Of a stretch of DNA of 64,000 nucleotides, positions 18,606 through 27,266 are shown in pieces. A model generated the notes under the pieces. The model saw only the letters and a program-made list of their open reading frames with translations. It was not told the DNA's origin and ran no database searches. Source of the DNA: an uncultured Roseobacter sp. (GTDB taxonomy: Bacteria; Pseudomonadota; Alphaproteobacteria; Rhodobacterales; Rhodobacteraceae); NCBI RefSeq assembly GCF_947496515.1, contig NZ_CANMDB010000009.1:124001-188000 (forward strand), read 5' to 3'. Position 1 is the stretch's first letter; the number at the start of each line of letters is the position of its first letter. The position numbers and the translations under genes are program-made.

Positions 18606-20114
18606 ATGTCAGGCCAGTTGGATTTCTGCATGTCGCTCGAACGGCACATTTTGCTCCCCAGTGCGACATTGCGTCAGGCGGTGGCGGCGCTGGAGACCTG
18701 TTCGGTCAAGCTTTGTGTTGTCGTGTCCGCGGATCGCCACGTGCTTCGGACGATGACGGATGGCGATGTTCGTCGCGCGCTGCTCAGCGGTCGGGATCTT
18801 GAAACGTTGGTGAGTGAACTCCCCGGGCGTCCGCCCGTGACGATGGCGCAAGGCACCGCTGCGACCCAGCTGATCGACCAGCTGAACGCGAACCAGATCG
18901 ACGTGATCGTGCTGACTGATGAAGAGGGGCGGGTTGCCGGGCTCGCCGATCGTACCAGCCTGACCAAGACGCTGTTTCTGTCGCCACCACATATGGGTGA
19001 GGCGGAGGCAAACTATGTCCAGCTGGCCTTTGACGAGAACTTCCTGGCACCTGCGGGATCCAACCTCACCGCGTTTGAGGCAGCGCTGTGCGAGGTCTCC
19101 GGGCGGGCTCACGCGCTCGCGGTATCGTCGGGGACGGCAGGGCTGCATCTGGCGCTGAGGGTTTTGGATGTGGGTCCCGGGGATCAGATCTATGTCTCTG
19201 ACCTGACATTTGTGGCATCGGCGCAGCCCATTCTGTATGAGCATGCAACGCCGGTACTGATCGATTCAGAACCGGAGAGCTGGAACATGTCGCCTCAGGC
19301 GCTCGGACGCAGGCTGGCACTCGATGCTGAACGCGACACCTTGCCCAAGGCGATCATCGTCGTGCATCTCTATGGGCAGTCCGCGGATATGGCTGCGATC
19401 ATGGCGCTTGCTCAGAAGTATGACGTGCCGGTGATCGAAGATGCTGCCGAAAGCCTGGGCGCAACCTATGGCAATCGCGCTTCGGGTGCGCATGGGTTGA
19501 TGAGCGTCTATTCGTTCAATGGCAATAAGATCATCACCACCTCCGGGGGCGGTGCGCTCGTATCGGACAGGGCGGATCTGATCAAACGCGCACAAAAGCT
19601 TGCCACACAGGGCAGGGATCCGGCGGATCATTACCAGCATTCCGAAATCGCGTATAACTACCGGATGTCAAATGTCCTTGCCGGGATCGGTCGGGGCCAG
19701 CTGGAGGTACTGGACAGCCGCGTTGCGGCTCGGCGTGCCGTTCACGACCGCTACGTGGAGGGCTTGGGCGACATCCCCGGCATCGGATTTCAACCGGAGT
19801 TGCCGGGCACACAGGGAAATCGGTGGCTGACGGTGCTGACACTTGATCCGGATCTGGTGCCCGTGCACGCCTACCAGCTGATGCGCTCCCTCAAGGCCAG
19901 CGGGATCGAAACCCGACCGGCATGGAAGCCCATGCAGATGCAGCCCCTGTTGCGCGACGCGGCGTTTGAACCTCACGGCATGGATGAGGCGATCAGTGTC
20001 AGTCTCTTTTTGCGGTCGCTTTGTTTGCCGTCCGGTTCTGCCATGACGCGGAGCGAACAGGACGGAGTGATCACCGCGATCCGCGATGTGCTGACAAAAC
20101 GGGTGGCGGCATGA
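18606..20114 (+). CDS. CBS-domain pair fused to PglE/LegC-like sugar aminotransferase
   Basis: The protein has 502 aa. Residues about 10-125 form a CBS-domain pair (LRTMTDGDVRRALLSG and VIVLTDEEGRVAGLADR are typical CBS strand-helix units). Residues about 135-500 are a DegT/DnrJ/EryC1/StrS aminotransferase. Its motifs are LAVSSGTAGLHLALR, VPVIEDAAESLGATY and the PLP-lysine motif SFNGNKIITTSGGG, which closely resembles UDP-N-acetylbacillosamine transaminase PglE/LegC. It would transaminate a UDP-4-keto-6-deoxy-sugar using glutamate. In ptm/leg loci the CBS pair is usually on the nucleotidyltransferase PtmE, so finding it here on the aminotransferase is unusual. It overlaps the following unknown gene by 4 nt. 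Confidence 0.85.
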   Translation: MSGQLDFCMSLERHILLPSATLRQAVAALETCSVKLCVVVSADRHVLRTMTDGDVRRALLSGRDLETLVSELPGRPPVTMAQGTAATQLIDQLNANQIDVIVLTDEEGRVAGLADRTSLTKTLFLSPPHMGEAEANYVQLAFDENFLAPAGSNLTAFEAALCEVSGRAHALAVSSGTAGLHLALRVLDVGPGDQIYVSDLTFVASAQPILYEHATPVLIDSEPESWNMSPQALGRRLALDAERDTLPKAIIVVHLYGQSADMAAIMALAQKYDVPVIEDAAESLGATYGNRASGAHGLMSVYSFNGNKIITTSGGGALVSDRADLIKRAQKLATQGRDPADHYQHSEIAYNYRMSNVLAGIGRGQLEVLDSRVAARRAVHDRYVEGLGDIPGIGFQPELPGTQGNRWLTVLTLDPDLVPVHAYQLMRSLKASGIETRPAWKPMQMQPLLRDAAFEPHGMDEAISVSLFLRSLCLPSGSAMTRSEQDGVITAIRDVLTKRVAA

Positions 20115-20593
20115 CAACGGTGATCGGGTTCGGCGCGGCCCAGTCGAGGTTCGTCTCCTTGCTGGACGATGCCACCCGGCGTGCTGTTATCTCCGGTCAC
20201 AATGCAGTCGCGTTGACCGGTGCGCTGGGGGATCTCGCCGTTCTGGGCCTGATGAGCCTGTATCGCAGCGAGCCGGTTCATACCTATGCAGCTGCCGATG
20301 ATACCAACGCACGCGCTGCTGCATTACGCTTCGGTGCCCTGCATCAGGGGCTCTCGACAAAGGGCGCGGCACCCGAGGCTCTGCTGCGGACCCTGGCGGA
20401 ACGCGCCGGGCAGGACGGTGTCAACGCGCTGACCGGCCACCGCCAGCCGTTGCTGCCGACCCCTCTGTCCGACCCAGAGATCGACGCGTTCTGGCGAACC
20501 CTGCCCCCTTCCATCGACCCCGCACATCTCACCCGCACGGCCTTGCTGCCGCTGCTGGGCCAGAAGATGACACAGGGAGCGTTGGTGTCTTGA
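20111..20593 (+). CDS. Unknown protein coupled to the CBS-aminotransferase
   Basis: The protein has 160 aa, starting in an ATGA overlap with the aminotransferase stop. It is Ala/Leu-rich, probably cytosolic, with the segments ALTGALGDLAVLGLMSLYRSE, TYAAADDTNARAAALRFGALHQGL and a Pro-rich C-terminal half. No left-handed beta-helix hexapeptide repeats or GNAT motif are visible, so it does not look like the PglD or LegH acetyltransferase expected at this position. The coupling implies a function tied to the aminotransferase step. Not recognised. Confidence 0.6.
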   Translation: MTTVIGFGAAQSRFVSLLDDATRRAVISGHNAVALTGALGDLAVLGLMSLYRSEPVHTYAAADDTNARAAALRFGALHQGLSTKGAAPEALLRTLAERAGQDGVNALTGHRQPLLPTPLSDPEIDAFWRTLPPSIDPAHLTRTALLPLLGQKMTQGALVS

Positions 20594-20782
20594 TTTTCAC
20601 AGTCCCCGCTGCCCGCCACCACAGATCCGGCGATGCCTTGCCCATGCGGACCCGTGAATGATTGCCGCTTGCTGTCTGGGTATCTTGTCGTCACGTCAGG
20701 CCTTTACTATGGCATTGCCATGCTACGGCGATGAGTATGGCAACGGTTTACGCTGGATGCCCAAAGAACAAGGATAAGGTGC

Positions 20783-22540
20783 ATGTGCGGGATCGCAGGG
20801 GTCATCGGCACCCCAAGATACACGACGGACGATGTGGCGCGCATGATCGACTGCATCACCTACCGCGGGCCGGATGATCAGGGCGCGGCCCAGATCGGCC
20901 CTGCGCTTCTGGGATATGCGCGGCTGGCGGTTGTGGATCTCAGCGATGGCGGCCAGCCGATGTCCAACACCGACGAGACGGTCTGGGCTGTTTTCAACGG
21001 CGAAATCTACAACTTTGTCGAACTGCGCGACGATCTGATCGCGCGGGGCTACCGCTTCAAATCACGCTGCGACACGGAGGTTCTGGTGCATCTGTGGCGC
21101 GAGAAAGGCGTGGCCATGCTGGATGATCTCATTGGCATGTTTACATTCTGCCTGTGGGATACCCGGCAGAACAAGGGCATATTGGCGCGGGATCGGCAAG
21201 GGGTAAAGCCTTGCTATATCATGGAGTTACCGGAGGGCGGTCTTGCCTTCGGGTCCGAGATTAAGTCGATCCTGTCGTTGCCGGGCGTCAACCCCGGTAT
21301 TGATGACATCGGTCTCAATCTGATGCACAATTTCAACTACTGCCCGCCCCCACGCACCTGCTACACGGGCATCAGCCATCTTGATCCCGGCACCTATCTG
21401 GAGATCTTGCCGGATGGCACCTACACCCAGAACCGCTACTGGTCCTGGCCGATGGCGGAACCTGCGGAACCCTTGGGCCACGACGCCTTTGCGGCGCTTC
21501 TGGACGATGCCATGGAGCGGCAGATGCGGTTCGATGTGGAGGGGTGTCTCTTCCTTTCGGGGGGTGTGGACAGCTCCGTCATTGCCGCACATCTACACAA
21601 GCACTGGAACAGCCCGCGCATGCTGGCCTTCGGGTTGGACTGTCGTGAGGAAGGCTACGGAGAGTATCATCTGGCCGAACAGGCCGCCGGGCAATTCGAT
21701 ATGATCGACCTGCATCCGGTGCAGTACGATCATCGCATCGTGCCCGAGGATGTCGCCAAGGTGCTGCACCATGCGGATCAGCCACACGGGGATTTCTCCT
21801 TCTTCCTGATCAGAAAGCTGTCCGAAGCGGCGAGACAGGCGAATGCGACGGTGGTCTTTAATGGCGACGGACCGGATGAGGCGCTGTGCGGCTATGTGCA
21901 TAACTATCACTTTGCGGCAGAGGATCCCGAGGCAGGGCTGCCCATTGAGGACTACTTCGACAGTATCTGCTTTATGCCTGACGCGTCGGCGGCCCGTGTC
22001 CTGACGCCAGAGTTTCGCAGCGTCCTTCCGAATCCGTCAGAGGTGTTGAGGGAAAAGCTGGAACCTTGGAAAGATCTCTCTGCCTTACAGCAGATTGTTG
22101 CGTGGGAATGCACGGCGCTTAATCCGGGCAATAATCTCATCAAGTCTGATCGCATGTCCTCCGCGCACTCAATCGAGAGCAGGCCCGTCTACTTCGACCA
22201 TCGCATCACCGAAGCGCTGGTAAAGCTGCCAGCGGACAGCAAGCTGCGCGACGGTGTGGGCAAGCACTTTCTCAAGGAATTTGGTTTGCGGTACTTCAGC
22301 CGCGACTTGATGTTCCGGCGCAAGTCGATGCCCACCATGCCCATCGGGGAATGGATCAAGGGTCCGCTCGAAGACTGGGCCCGTGATACGCTGAACACAC
22401 TCGACCCCGCGCGGTATAATGTGCCAGCCGTCCAAGCGATGCTGAGCGCGCATAAGGCAGGTGCGGCGAACCACACCAGAGAGCTGCGCACGATGTTGAT
22501 GGCCGCGGCCTGGATGCAGAACACCGCAGCTGCGGCCTGA
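20783..22540 (+). CDS. asnB: Asparagine synthase (glutamine-hydrolysing)
   Basis: The protein has 585 aa. It starts MCGIAGVIG, so Cys2 is the class II glutaminase nucleophile after Met removal. RLAVVDLSDGGQPM and the FNGEIYNF loop complete the N-terminal amidotransferase. The ATP-pyrophosphatase motif LFLSGGVDSSVIAAHL is near residue 260. AAGGATAAGGT precedes the start. In surface-glycan loci such enzymes often amidate a uronic acid or nonulosonic acid rather than aspartate. That role is inferred from context; housekeeping asparagine synthesis cannot be ruled out. Confidence 0.88.
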   Translation: MCGIAGVIGTPRYTTDDVARMIDCITYRGPDDQGAAQIGPALLGYARLAVVDLSDGGQPMSNTDETVWAVFNGEIYNFVELRDDLIARGYRFKSRCDTEVLVHLWREKGVAMLDDLIGMFTFCLWDTRQNKGILARDRQGVKPCYIMELPEGGLAFGSEIKSILSLPGVNPGIDDIGLNLMHNFNYCPPPRTCYTGISHLDPGTYLEILPDGTYTQNRYWSWPMAEPAEPLGHDAFAALLDDAMERQMRFDVEGCLFLSGGVDSSVIAAHLHKHWNSPRMLAFGLDCREEGYGEYHLAEQAAGQFDMIDLHPVQYDHRIVPEDVAKVLHHADQPHGDFSFFLIRKLSEAARQANATVVFNGDGPDEALCGYVHNYHFAAEDPEAGLPIEDYFDSICFMPDASAARVLTPEFRSVLPNPSEVLREKLEPWKDLSALQQIVAWECTALNPGNNLIKSDRMSSAHSIESRPVYFDHRITEALVKLPADSKLRDGVGKHFLKEFGLRYFSRDLMFRRKSMPTMPIGEWIKGPLEDWARDTLNTLDPARYNVPAVQAMLSAHKAGAANHTRELRTMLMAAAWMQNTAAAA

Positions 22541-22552
22541 GCGAGGAAGATC

Positions 22553-22708
22553 ATGACGGCACCCTCATCATATCCTGACGCTGTGGCGTCTTTTCCCCGT
22601 CAGACGCTGGCGTATAGGGTGAGGGTTCAACCGGGCGAAGGTGCCGTGCAGGGGGCGGCGCTCGCCAGCGCTGGCTCTGACCTGAAATGGGCTGAGCAGA
22701 ATGTCTGA
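22553..22708 (+). CDS. Possible 51-residue ORF between asnB and the aldolase gene
   Basis: An ATG 10 nt after the asnB stop, preceded by GCGAGGAAG, opens a 51-codon frame ending at 22708. It has no recognisable motif (it begins MTAPSSYPDAVASF). It may be a small protein, or the 5' remnant of a longer gene cut by a frameshift. It is listed because the spacing and ribosome site look genuine; support is otherwise weak. Confidence 0.25.
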   Translation: MTAPSSYPDAVASFPRQTLAYRVRVQPGEGAVQGAALASAGSDLKWAEQNV

Positions 22709-22780
22709 TCCAATCGGTCCTCCAGACAAGGCGGTGCTGACGGGCCAGGTATCTGTCCTGCGGTTGGTCGGGGCTTTGGC

Positions 22781-23599
22781 ATGACAGGAGGAGAGCCCCT
22801 TGACCTGTTGATGATCGTGGATGACCCCGCCATCGCGGGCTTTGTCGCGCGGCGCGGTGTGGACCGGCTGTTTGTTGATCTGGAGGTCATGGGCAAAGCC
22901 GAACGTCAGGGTCACCTCGATACAGTGCAATCCGTTCAGACCAGCGAAGTGGTCACCCGCATCCGGCAGAGCGCCCCCGAAGCGCATCTGCTGGTGCGGA
23001 TCAATCCCCTGCACGGTGGTTCTGCTACGGAGATCGACGACGTATTGGCGCGGGGCGCCGACAGCATCATGCTGCCGATGTTTCACGACCGTGAGACGCT
23101 GGCGCGGTTCTTCGATCTGCTAAAGGGGCGGGCGGCAGCGGTGCCCTTGTTCGAGACCGTTGGTGCAGTTGACGCTCTGCCTGGATTGATCGGTGATCTG
23201 CCTCTGGAACGTCTGCACATCGGCCTCAACGATTTGCATCTGGAGAGGGGCGACCCGATGATCTTCACCCCACTGGCGCAGGGGCTGCTGGAGGAGGCAG
23301 CAACAGCGATGCGCGAGGGGGGTGTTGCTTTCGGCATCGGTGGCGTCGCCCGTGCGGGCGAAGGACATGTCCCGCCCGAACTGGTGTTGGGCGAGCACGT
23401 GCGTCTGGGCTCCACTGCGGCCATCTTGTCGCGTACCTTTCACCGACGCGCCGCAACGCTGGAAGCTCTTACCGGCGAAATGGATTTTGCGGCGGAGATC
23501 GGACGTCTGCGCCAGATCTACGCTGATTTTCAGGTGGCTGACGGGGCGCAGATTGATGCCAACCGTCTTGCCTTTCAAAGGGCTGTGGCCACCGCCTGA
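22781..23599 (+). CDS. HpcH/HpaI aldolase family protein
   Basis: The protein has 272 aa. The pattern VDRLFVDLEVMGK near the start, LVRINPLH, DDVLARGADSIMLPMF and VPLFETVGAVD is that of the HpcH/HpaI aldolase / citrate lyase beta family. These are metal-dependent TIM barrels that form or cleave C-C bonds with pyruvate- or acetyl-CoA-like units. The best Shine-Dalgarno (AGGAGGAG at 22786-22793) lies inside the annotated start, so translation may begin at TTG 22808 or ATG 22811. It lies between asnB and the flippase in the glycan locus, where homologues are found next to NeuB-type genes. The substrate is unknown. Confidence 0.72.
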   Translation: MTGGEPLDLLMIVDDPAIAGFVARRGVDRLFVDLEVMGKAERQGHLDTVQSVQTSEVVTRIRQSAPEAHLLVRINPLHGGSATEIDDVLARGADSIMLPMFHDRETLARFFDLLKGRAAAVPLFETVGAVDALPGLIGDLPLERLHIGLNDLHLERGDPMIFTPLAQGLLEEAATAMREGGVAFGIGGVARAGEGHVPPELVLGEHVRLGSTAAILSRTFHRRAATLEALTGEMDFAAEIGRLRQIYADFQVADGAQIDANRLAFQRAVATA

Positions 23600-23624
23600 C
23601 TTACTTCGCGCCGAAAGGAGGCAC

Positions 23625-25121
23625 ATGTCCCGCTCCCTACTTGCCGCCTCGACCTTCGTCAGCGTCGCTTTGCTGCTGAGCAGGGTGTCTGGCCTGATCC
23701 GCGAACAGGTGCTGGGCGCGCGTCTGGGTCTGAGTGCGGAGACCGACGCTGCCATTCTGATGCTGACGCTTCCAGACCTGCTCGTGGGACTGCTGTTGGC
23801 CGGTGGGTTCAGTGCAGCACTGGTTCCTGCGCTGACCAAGGTCGAACCGGTTGCCCGTATCGTGCTTATGCGCCGGGTCATGGGCTGGACTGCTGCCGGA
23901 GGTCTGTTGATCGCGGGTGCTCTCTTTTTGGCGGCGCCGCTGGTTCTGGCGGTGTTGGCGCCGGCTCTGGATCCCGGGTCGCTGGTTCATTTCCGCATGG
24001 GCTTTGCCGTGTCGCTCATGGCTCTGCCCATCGCCGCGGTGATCGGTGTGGCGACGGCGTATCTCAGCGCAGTGGGCAAATACACGGTGCCTGCGCTGAG
24101 TGTCCTGGCCTTCAACGTCGCGCTTGCGGGCTACTTTCTCGTGGGGCTCAGCGCAGGCGCTGTGAATTTCGCCGTTTTCGGGGGCGTGATCCTCGCAGCT
24201 TGCGCGTTGCGGCTCGCAGTGCAGTTCAGCCGCATGACGGAGGTCTTGCGCCCTCCATCGGAGGACCACGTCTTTGCTGCCGGGTTCCGCGCGCTCTTTG
24301 CTCAGGGTGTCTTTGCCTACGCGCTGATCGTTGGGATTCCGGTGCTCTTCCGCTCGCTTTATGCGTCGGGCGGGCCGGGTGATCTGGCCGCCTTCAATTA
24401 CGCGCTCCGGGTGTTTGAACTGCCCGCCGGTATCCTCATCGCACCGATCGTGGTCGTGTTCCTGCCCCTTCTCTCTGCCCTGCCCGGCCCGGATGATCCG
24501 GTGTTTCGGGACAGGACGGATCTGGCGATGCGCGTGGCCTTCGCTGTCGGGTTGATCGCAGCGCTGATCGCCGGGCTTTTTGCACAGCCCATCGTCACCG
24601 TGCTCTTTGGTTTTGGCGAAATGGGTACAAGCGGTGCTGATCAGATTGCCGTCGTTCTGCAAAAACTGGCTGTCGCCATCCCGTTCTTTGCGGTGTTTCA
24701 GGTGATGGCGACAGCACTCAATGCCAGCGGCCGGACGCGTCTGGTTCTGGCGGCCACGCTCGGGGGTCTTGCGGTCTCCCTCGCGGCCTATGTGGTGCTA
24801 AGCTTTGGGTTTGGCTTGGGGGTCACCTCCGCGGCCGAGCTTGGGTTTGTCAGCTACCATATCTCGGCCTGCTGCTTTGCGATCCTTGCTGTCCGAGGCG
24901 CGCTTGGGCTGGGTCGAACCCTGGTTCAGCTGGCACCGACCGTCTGTGTGACGGTACCCTTTGCGGTTGCCGTGGTGACGTTGAACCCGTGGCTGACCCG
25001 TGACGAGGTTTCGCTGTGGGAAGTGGTCCCGATCGTGCTGCTGGGACTGTGTCTCTTGGTACTTCACGCCCCGCTTCTGATCCGGCTCGCGCAGCTGCGC
25101 GACACAAGACGGATGTCCTAG
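23625..25121 (+). CDS. murJ: MurJ/MviN-family lipid-linked sugar flippase
   Basis: The protein has 498 aa from the ATG at 23625, which follows AAAGGAGG. About 14 membrane segments are seen. The N-terminal STFVSVALLLSRVSGLIREQVLGARLG is the conserved start of MurJ, with later matches at NYALRVFELPAGILIAPI. MurJ flips lipid II; second copies inside glycan loci are taken to flip other undecaprenyl-linked oligosaccharides. Since it sits beside a phosphoglycosyl transferase and downstream of nonulosonate genes, a Wzx-like role is equally possible. Its last 4 nt overlap the convergent sugar transferase. Confidence 0.82.
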   Translation: MSRSLLAASTFVSVALLLSRVSGLIREQVLGARLGLSAETDAAILMLTLPDLLVGLLLAGGFSAALVPALTKVEPVARIVLMRRVMGWTAAGGLLIAGALFLAAPLVLAVLAPALDPGSLVHFRMGFAVSLMALPIAAVIGVATAYLSAVGKYTVPALSVLAFNVALAGYFLVGLSAGAVNFAVFGGVILAACALRLAVQFSRMTEVLRPPSEDHVFAAGFRALFAQGVFAYALIVGIPVLFRSLYASGGPGDLAAFNYALRVFELPAGILIAPIVVVFLPLLSALPGPDDPVFRDRTDLAMRVAFAVGLIAALIAGLFAQPIVTVLFGFGEMGTSGADQIAVVLQKLAVAIPFFAVFQVMATALNASGRTRLVLAATLGGLAVSLAAYVVLSFGFGLGVTSAAELGFVSYHISACCFAILAVRGALGLGRTLVQLAPTVCVTVPFAVAVVTLNPWLTRDEVSLWEVVPIVLLGLCLLVLHAPLLIRLAQLRDTRRMS

Positions 25122-25759
25122 ACGCCGCTTCGGTTCAGCACCTTGCGGAAGGTTCCGACGAGGATACTGAGATAAAGCGCAAAACTGCGGCGGCGGACCC
25201 ATTCGAGATCCCGCTCTGTGCGCACGCCGGGTATGCCGTTGGCGCGCGGGTCGATTTGCGCCAAACCGGTGATCCCGGGCCGCAGGACATGACGCAGGTG
25301 CCATTCCTCCGCCGTATAATCGGCCCGCTGCACGGGTACATCCGGACGCACGCCGACCATGGACATATCGCCTTTGAGGACGTTGAGGATTTGCGGCAGC
25401 TCATCCAGATGGGTCTTGCGGAGAAACCGGCCAACCCTGGTGATGCGCGGGTCGTTGGCGCTGGCAGTCTGAAACCGCGCACGCTCGGCCGCCAGATCAT
25501 CGGTGCTGGTTGCATCACCCGACACGCGTGCGGGATCGGCGTACATTGTCCGGAACTTGAGCATCGGAAAAGGTTCTGTGCCGCGTCCGACCCGCGTCTG
25601 ACGAAAGAACACCGGGCCAGCATCATCCAGTTTGATGGCGATTGTCACCACGCACAACACCAGCAGGGTAACCGGCAGAAAAAGCATGCAGATCAACAGA
25701 TCGGCAAGGCGCATCAGCAGATCACCAAAGGTGGGTGCGTCGATTTTGTCGTCGGTCAC
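25118..25759 (-). CDS. Undecaprenyl-phosphate sugar phosphotransferase, PglC-like
   Basis: The protein has 213 aa: one re-entrant or membrane helix near residues 16-45 ([21 protein letters not shown]) then the cytosolic catalytic domain. The bacterial sugar transferase motifs are present: [33 protein letters not shown], the MSMVGVRP segment and [11 protein letters not shown]. The lack of a CapD-like transmembrane domain makes it the minimal PglC type, which moves a phospho-sugar (bacillosamine in Campylobacter) from UDP to undecaprenyl phosphate. It would start the lipid-linked glycan here. The aminotransferase and dehydratase of PglE/PglF type fit that substrate. Confidence 0.88.
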   Translation of the reverse strand: MTDDKIDAPTFGDLLMRLADLLICMLFLPVTLLVLCVVTIAIKLDDAGPVFFRQTRVGRGTEPFPMLKFRTMYADPARVSGDATSTDDLAAERARFQTASANDPRITRVGRFLRKTHLDELPQILNVLKGDMSMVGVRPDVPVQRADYTAEEWHLRHVLRPGITGLAQIDPRANGIPGVRTERDLEWVRRRSFALYLSILVGTFRKVLNRSGV

Positions 25760-25904
25760 AGCATCGTTCCGTATCGCTTCCGGTGCGCGCTGCGCACCTC
25801 TGGTGTCGTCCCTTGCGCGAATGGAGATTGATTCACAAGTCCCTGATACGCGGACCGTGGTCAGGTGTACCTAAAAAGCGCGCCCGAGCCTGTGTGAAAA
25901 CAGC

Positions 25905-27209
25905 CTATGCCCGCACGACGTTCGGCGCCGCGTCCCGGTATTTGCCCCGGCTGTCGATGATCAGCACTGCATGCTCAAGGATCAAACCGTAGTCAAAGGC
26001 GTCGTGGTCTGTCGTGAGTACCACCGCGTCGGCGGCGGCAAGCCGCGCCGCCGAAATCTCCTCGCTGACCAGATCGAAGCTATGTGCCCGCATCTGCGGG
26101 AACCGCGGCACATGCGGATCGCTGTAGGAGACGCGGCCTCCGTGCTCGCGGACCAGCTCCATCAATTGCACCGCGGGGCTTTCGCGCACGTCGTCCACGT
26201 TCTTTTTGTAGCTGATGCCGAGAAAGAGGATATCCACGCCCGCCAGCGGCTTGCTCCGGTCATTCAGCGCGCGGATAAGCTTGCCCAGCACGTAGTCAGG
26301 CATGCGCTGATTGATCTCGCCCGCCAGTTCGATGAACCGCGTGTGCAACCCGTATTCCCGCGCCTTCCAGGTCAGATAAAACGGATCAATGGGGATGCAG
26401 TGGCCGCCCAGCCCCGGTCCCGGGTAATAGGCGGAAAACCCGAAAGGTTTCGTCGCCGCGGCATCGACAACCTCGAAGATGTCGATGCCCATCCGGTCGG
26501 CGACGATCTTCATCTCATTCACAAGGCCGATGTTCACGGCCCTCTGGATGTTCTCCAGCAGTTTCGTCATCTCCGCCGCCTTGGTGGAGCTGACCGGCAC
26601 GACCCGGTCGATGGCCGCCGTGTAAAGCGCCGTGCCGACCTCCAGACAGGCCGACGTATGGCCACCGACGATCTTGGGGATGCTGGCCGTGTTGAAATCC
26701 GCGTTTCCGGGATCCTCCCGCTCCGGCGAGTAAACAATGTAGATATCCTGTCCTGCCACCAAGCCTCCGGCGGTCACGCGCGGCAGGATCTCCTCTTCTG
26801 TCGTGCCGGGATAGGTCGTGCTCTCCAAGGAAACAACCTGTCCCGCCCGAAGGTAGGGCGCAATTGCGTCACAGGTCTGCGTCACATAGCTCAGATCCGG
26901 CTCGCGATATTTATTGAGCGGCGTCGGCACACACATGATGATCGCATCTGCTTGCGTGATCCGCGAGATGTCGGTGGTGCAGGTCAGGCCACGCGCGATG
27001 GCCGCGGCCATATCCGCATCCGCGATGTGCTCGATGGAGGAATGGCCCGCGTTCAGCTCTGCGACCCGGTCGGCGTTGATGTCGAAACCGAGCACGCGAA
27101 AGCCCACATTCACATACCGCAGCGCCAATGGCTGACCGACATAGCCCATGCCGACGATGCCGATCACCGCCTCGCGCCGGTCGAGTTTGCTGAGAAGGGT
27201 CTGGGTCAT
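25905..27209 (-). CDS. wbpA: UDP-N-acetyl-hexosamine 6-dehydrogenase, WbpA-like
   Basis: The protein has 434 aa. [17 protein letters not shown] is the NAD-binding start and [11 protein letters not shown] the middle motif. The catalytic cysteine lies in [18 protein letters not shown] (about residue 265). The closing [17 protein letters not shown] is the UDP-binding domain. This subfamily oxidises the C6 alcohol of UDP-GlcNAc or UDP-GalNAc to a uronic acid in two NAD-dependent steps. The product could be the acid that the asnB-like enzyme amidates (inference). It stands alone on the minus strand, about 145 bp beyond the start of the PglC-like gene. Confidence 0.85.
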   Translation of the reverse strand: MTQTLLSKLDRREAVIGIVGMGYVGQPLALRYVNVGFRVLGFDINADRVAELNAGHSSIEHIADADMAAAIARGLTCTTDISRITQADAIIMCVPTPLNKYREPDLSYVTQTCDAIAPYLRAGQVVSLESTTYPGTTEEEILPRVTAGGLVAGQDIYIVYSPEREDPGNADFNTASIPKIVGGHTSACLEVGTALYTAAIDRVVPVSSTKAAEMTKLLENIQRAVNIGLVNEMKIVADRMGIDIFEVVDAAATKPFGFSAYYPGPGLGGHCIPIDPFYLTWKAREYGLHTRFIELAGEINQRMPDYVLGKLIRALNDRSKPLAGVDILFLGISYKKNVDDVRESPAVQLMELVREHGGRVSYSDPHVPRFPQMRAHSFDLVSEEISAARLAAADAVVLTTDHDAFDYGLILEHAVLIIDSRGKYRDAAPNVVRA

Positions 27210-27266
27210 GCGGATCAGCCGATAGGGGTGCAGCTTTCTGTTGTAAAGGACTGCGCACAGATCACA

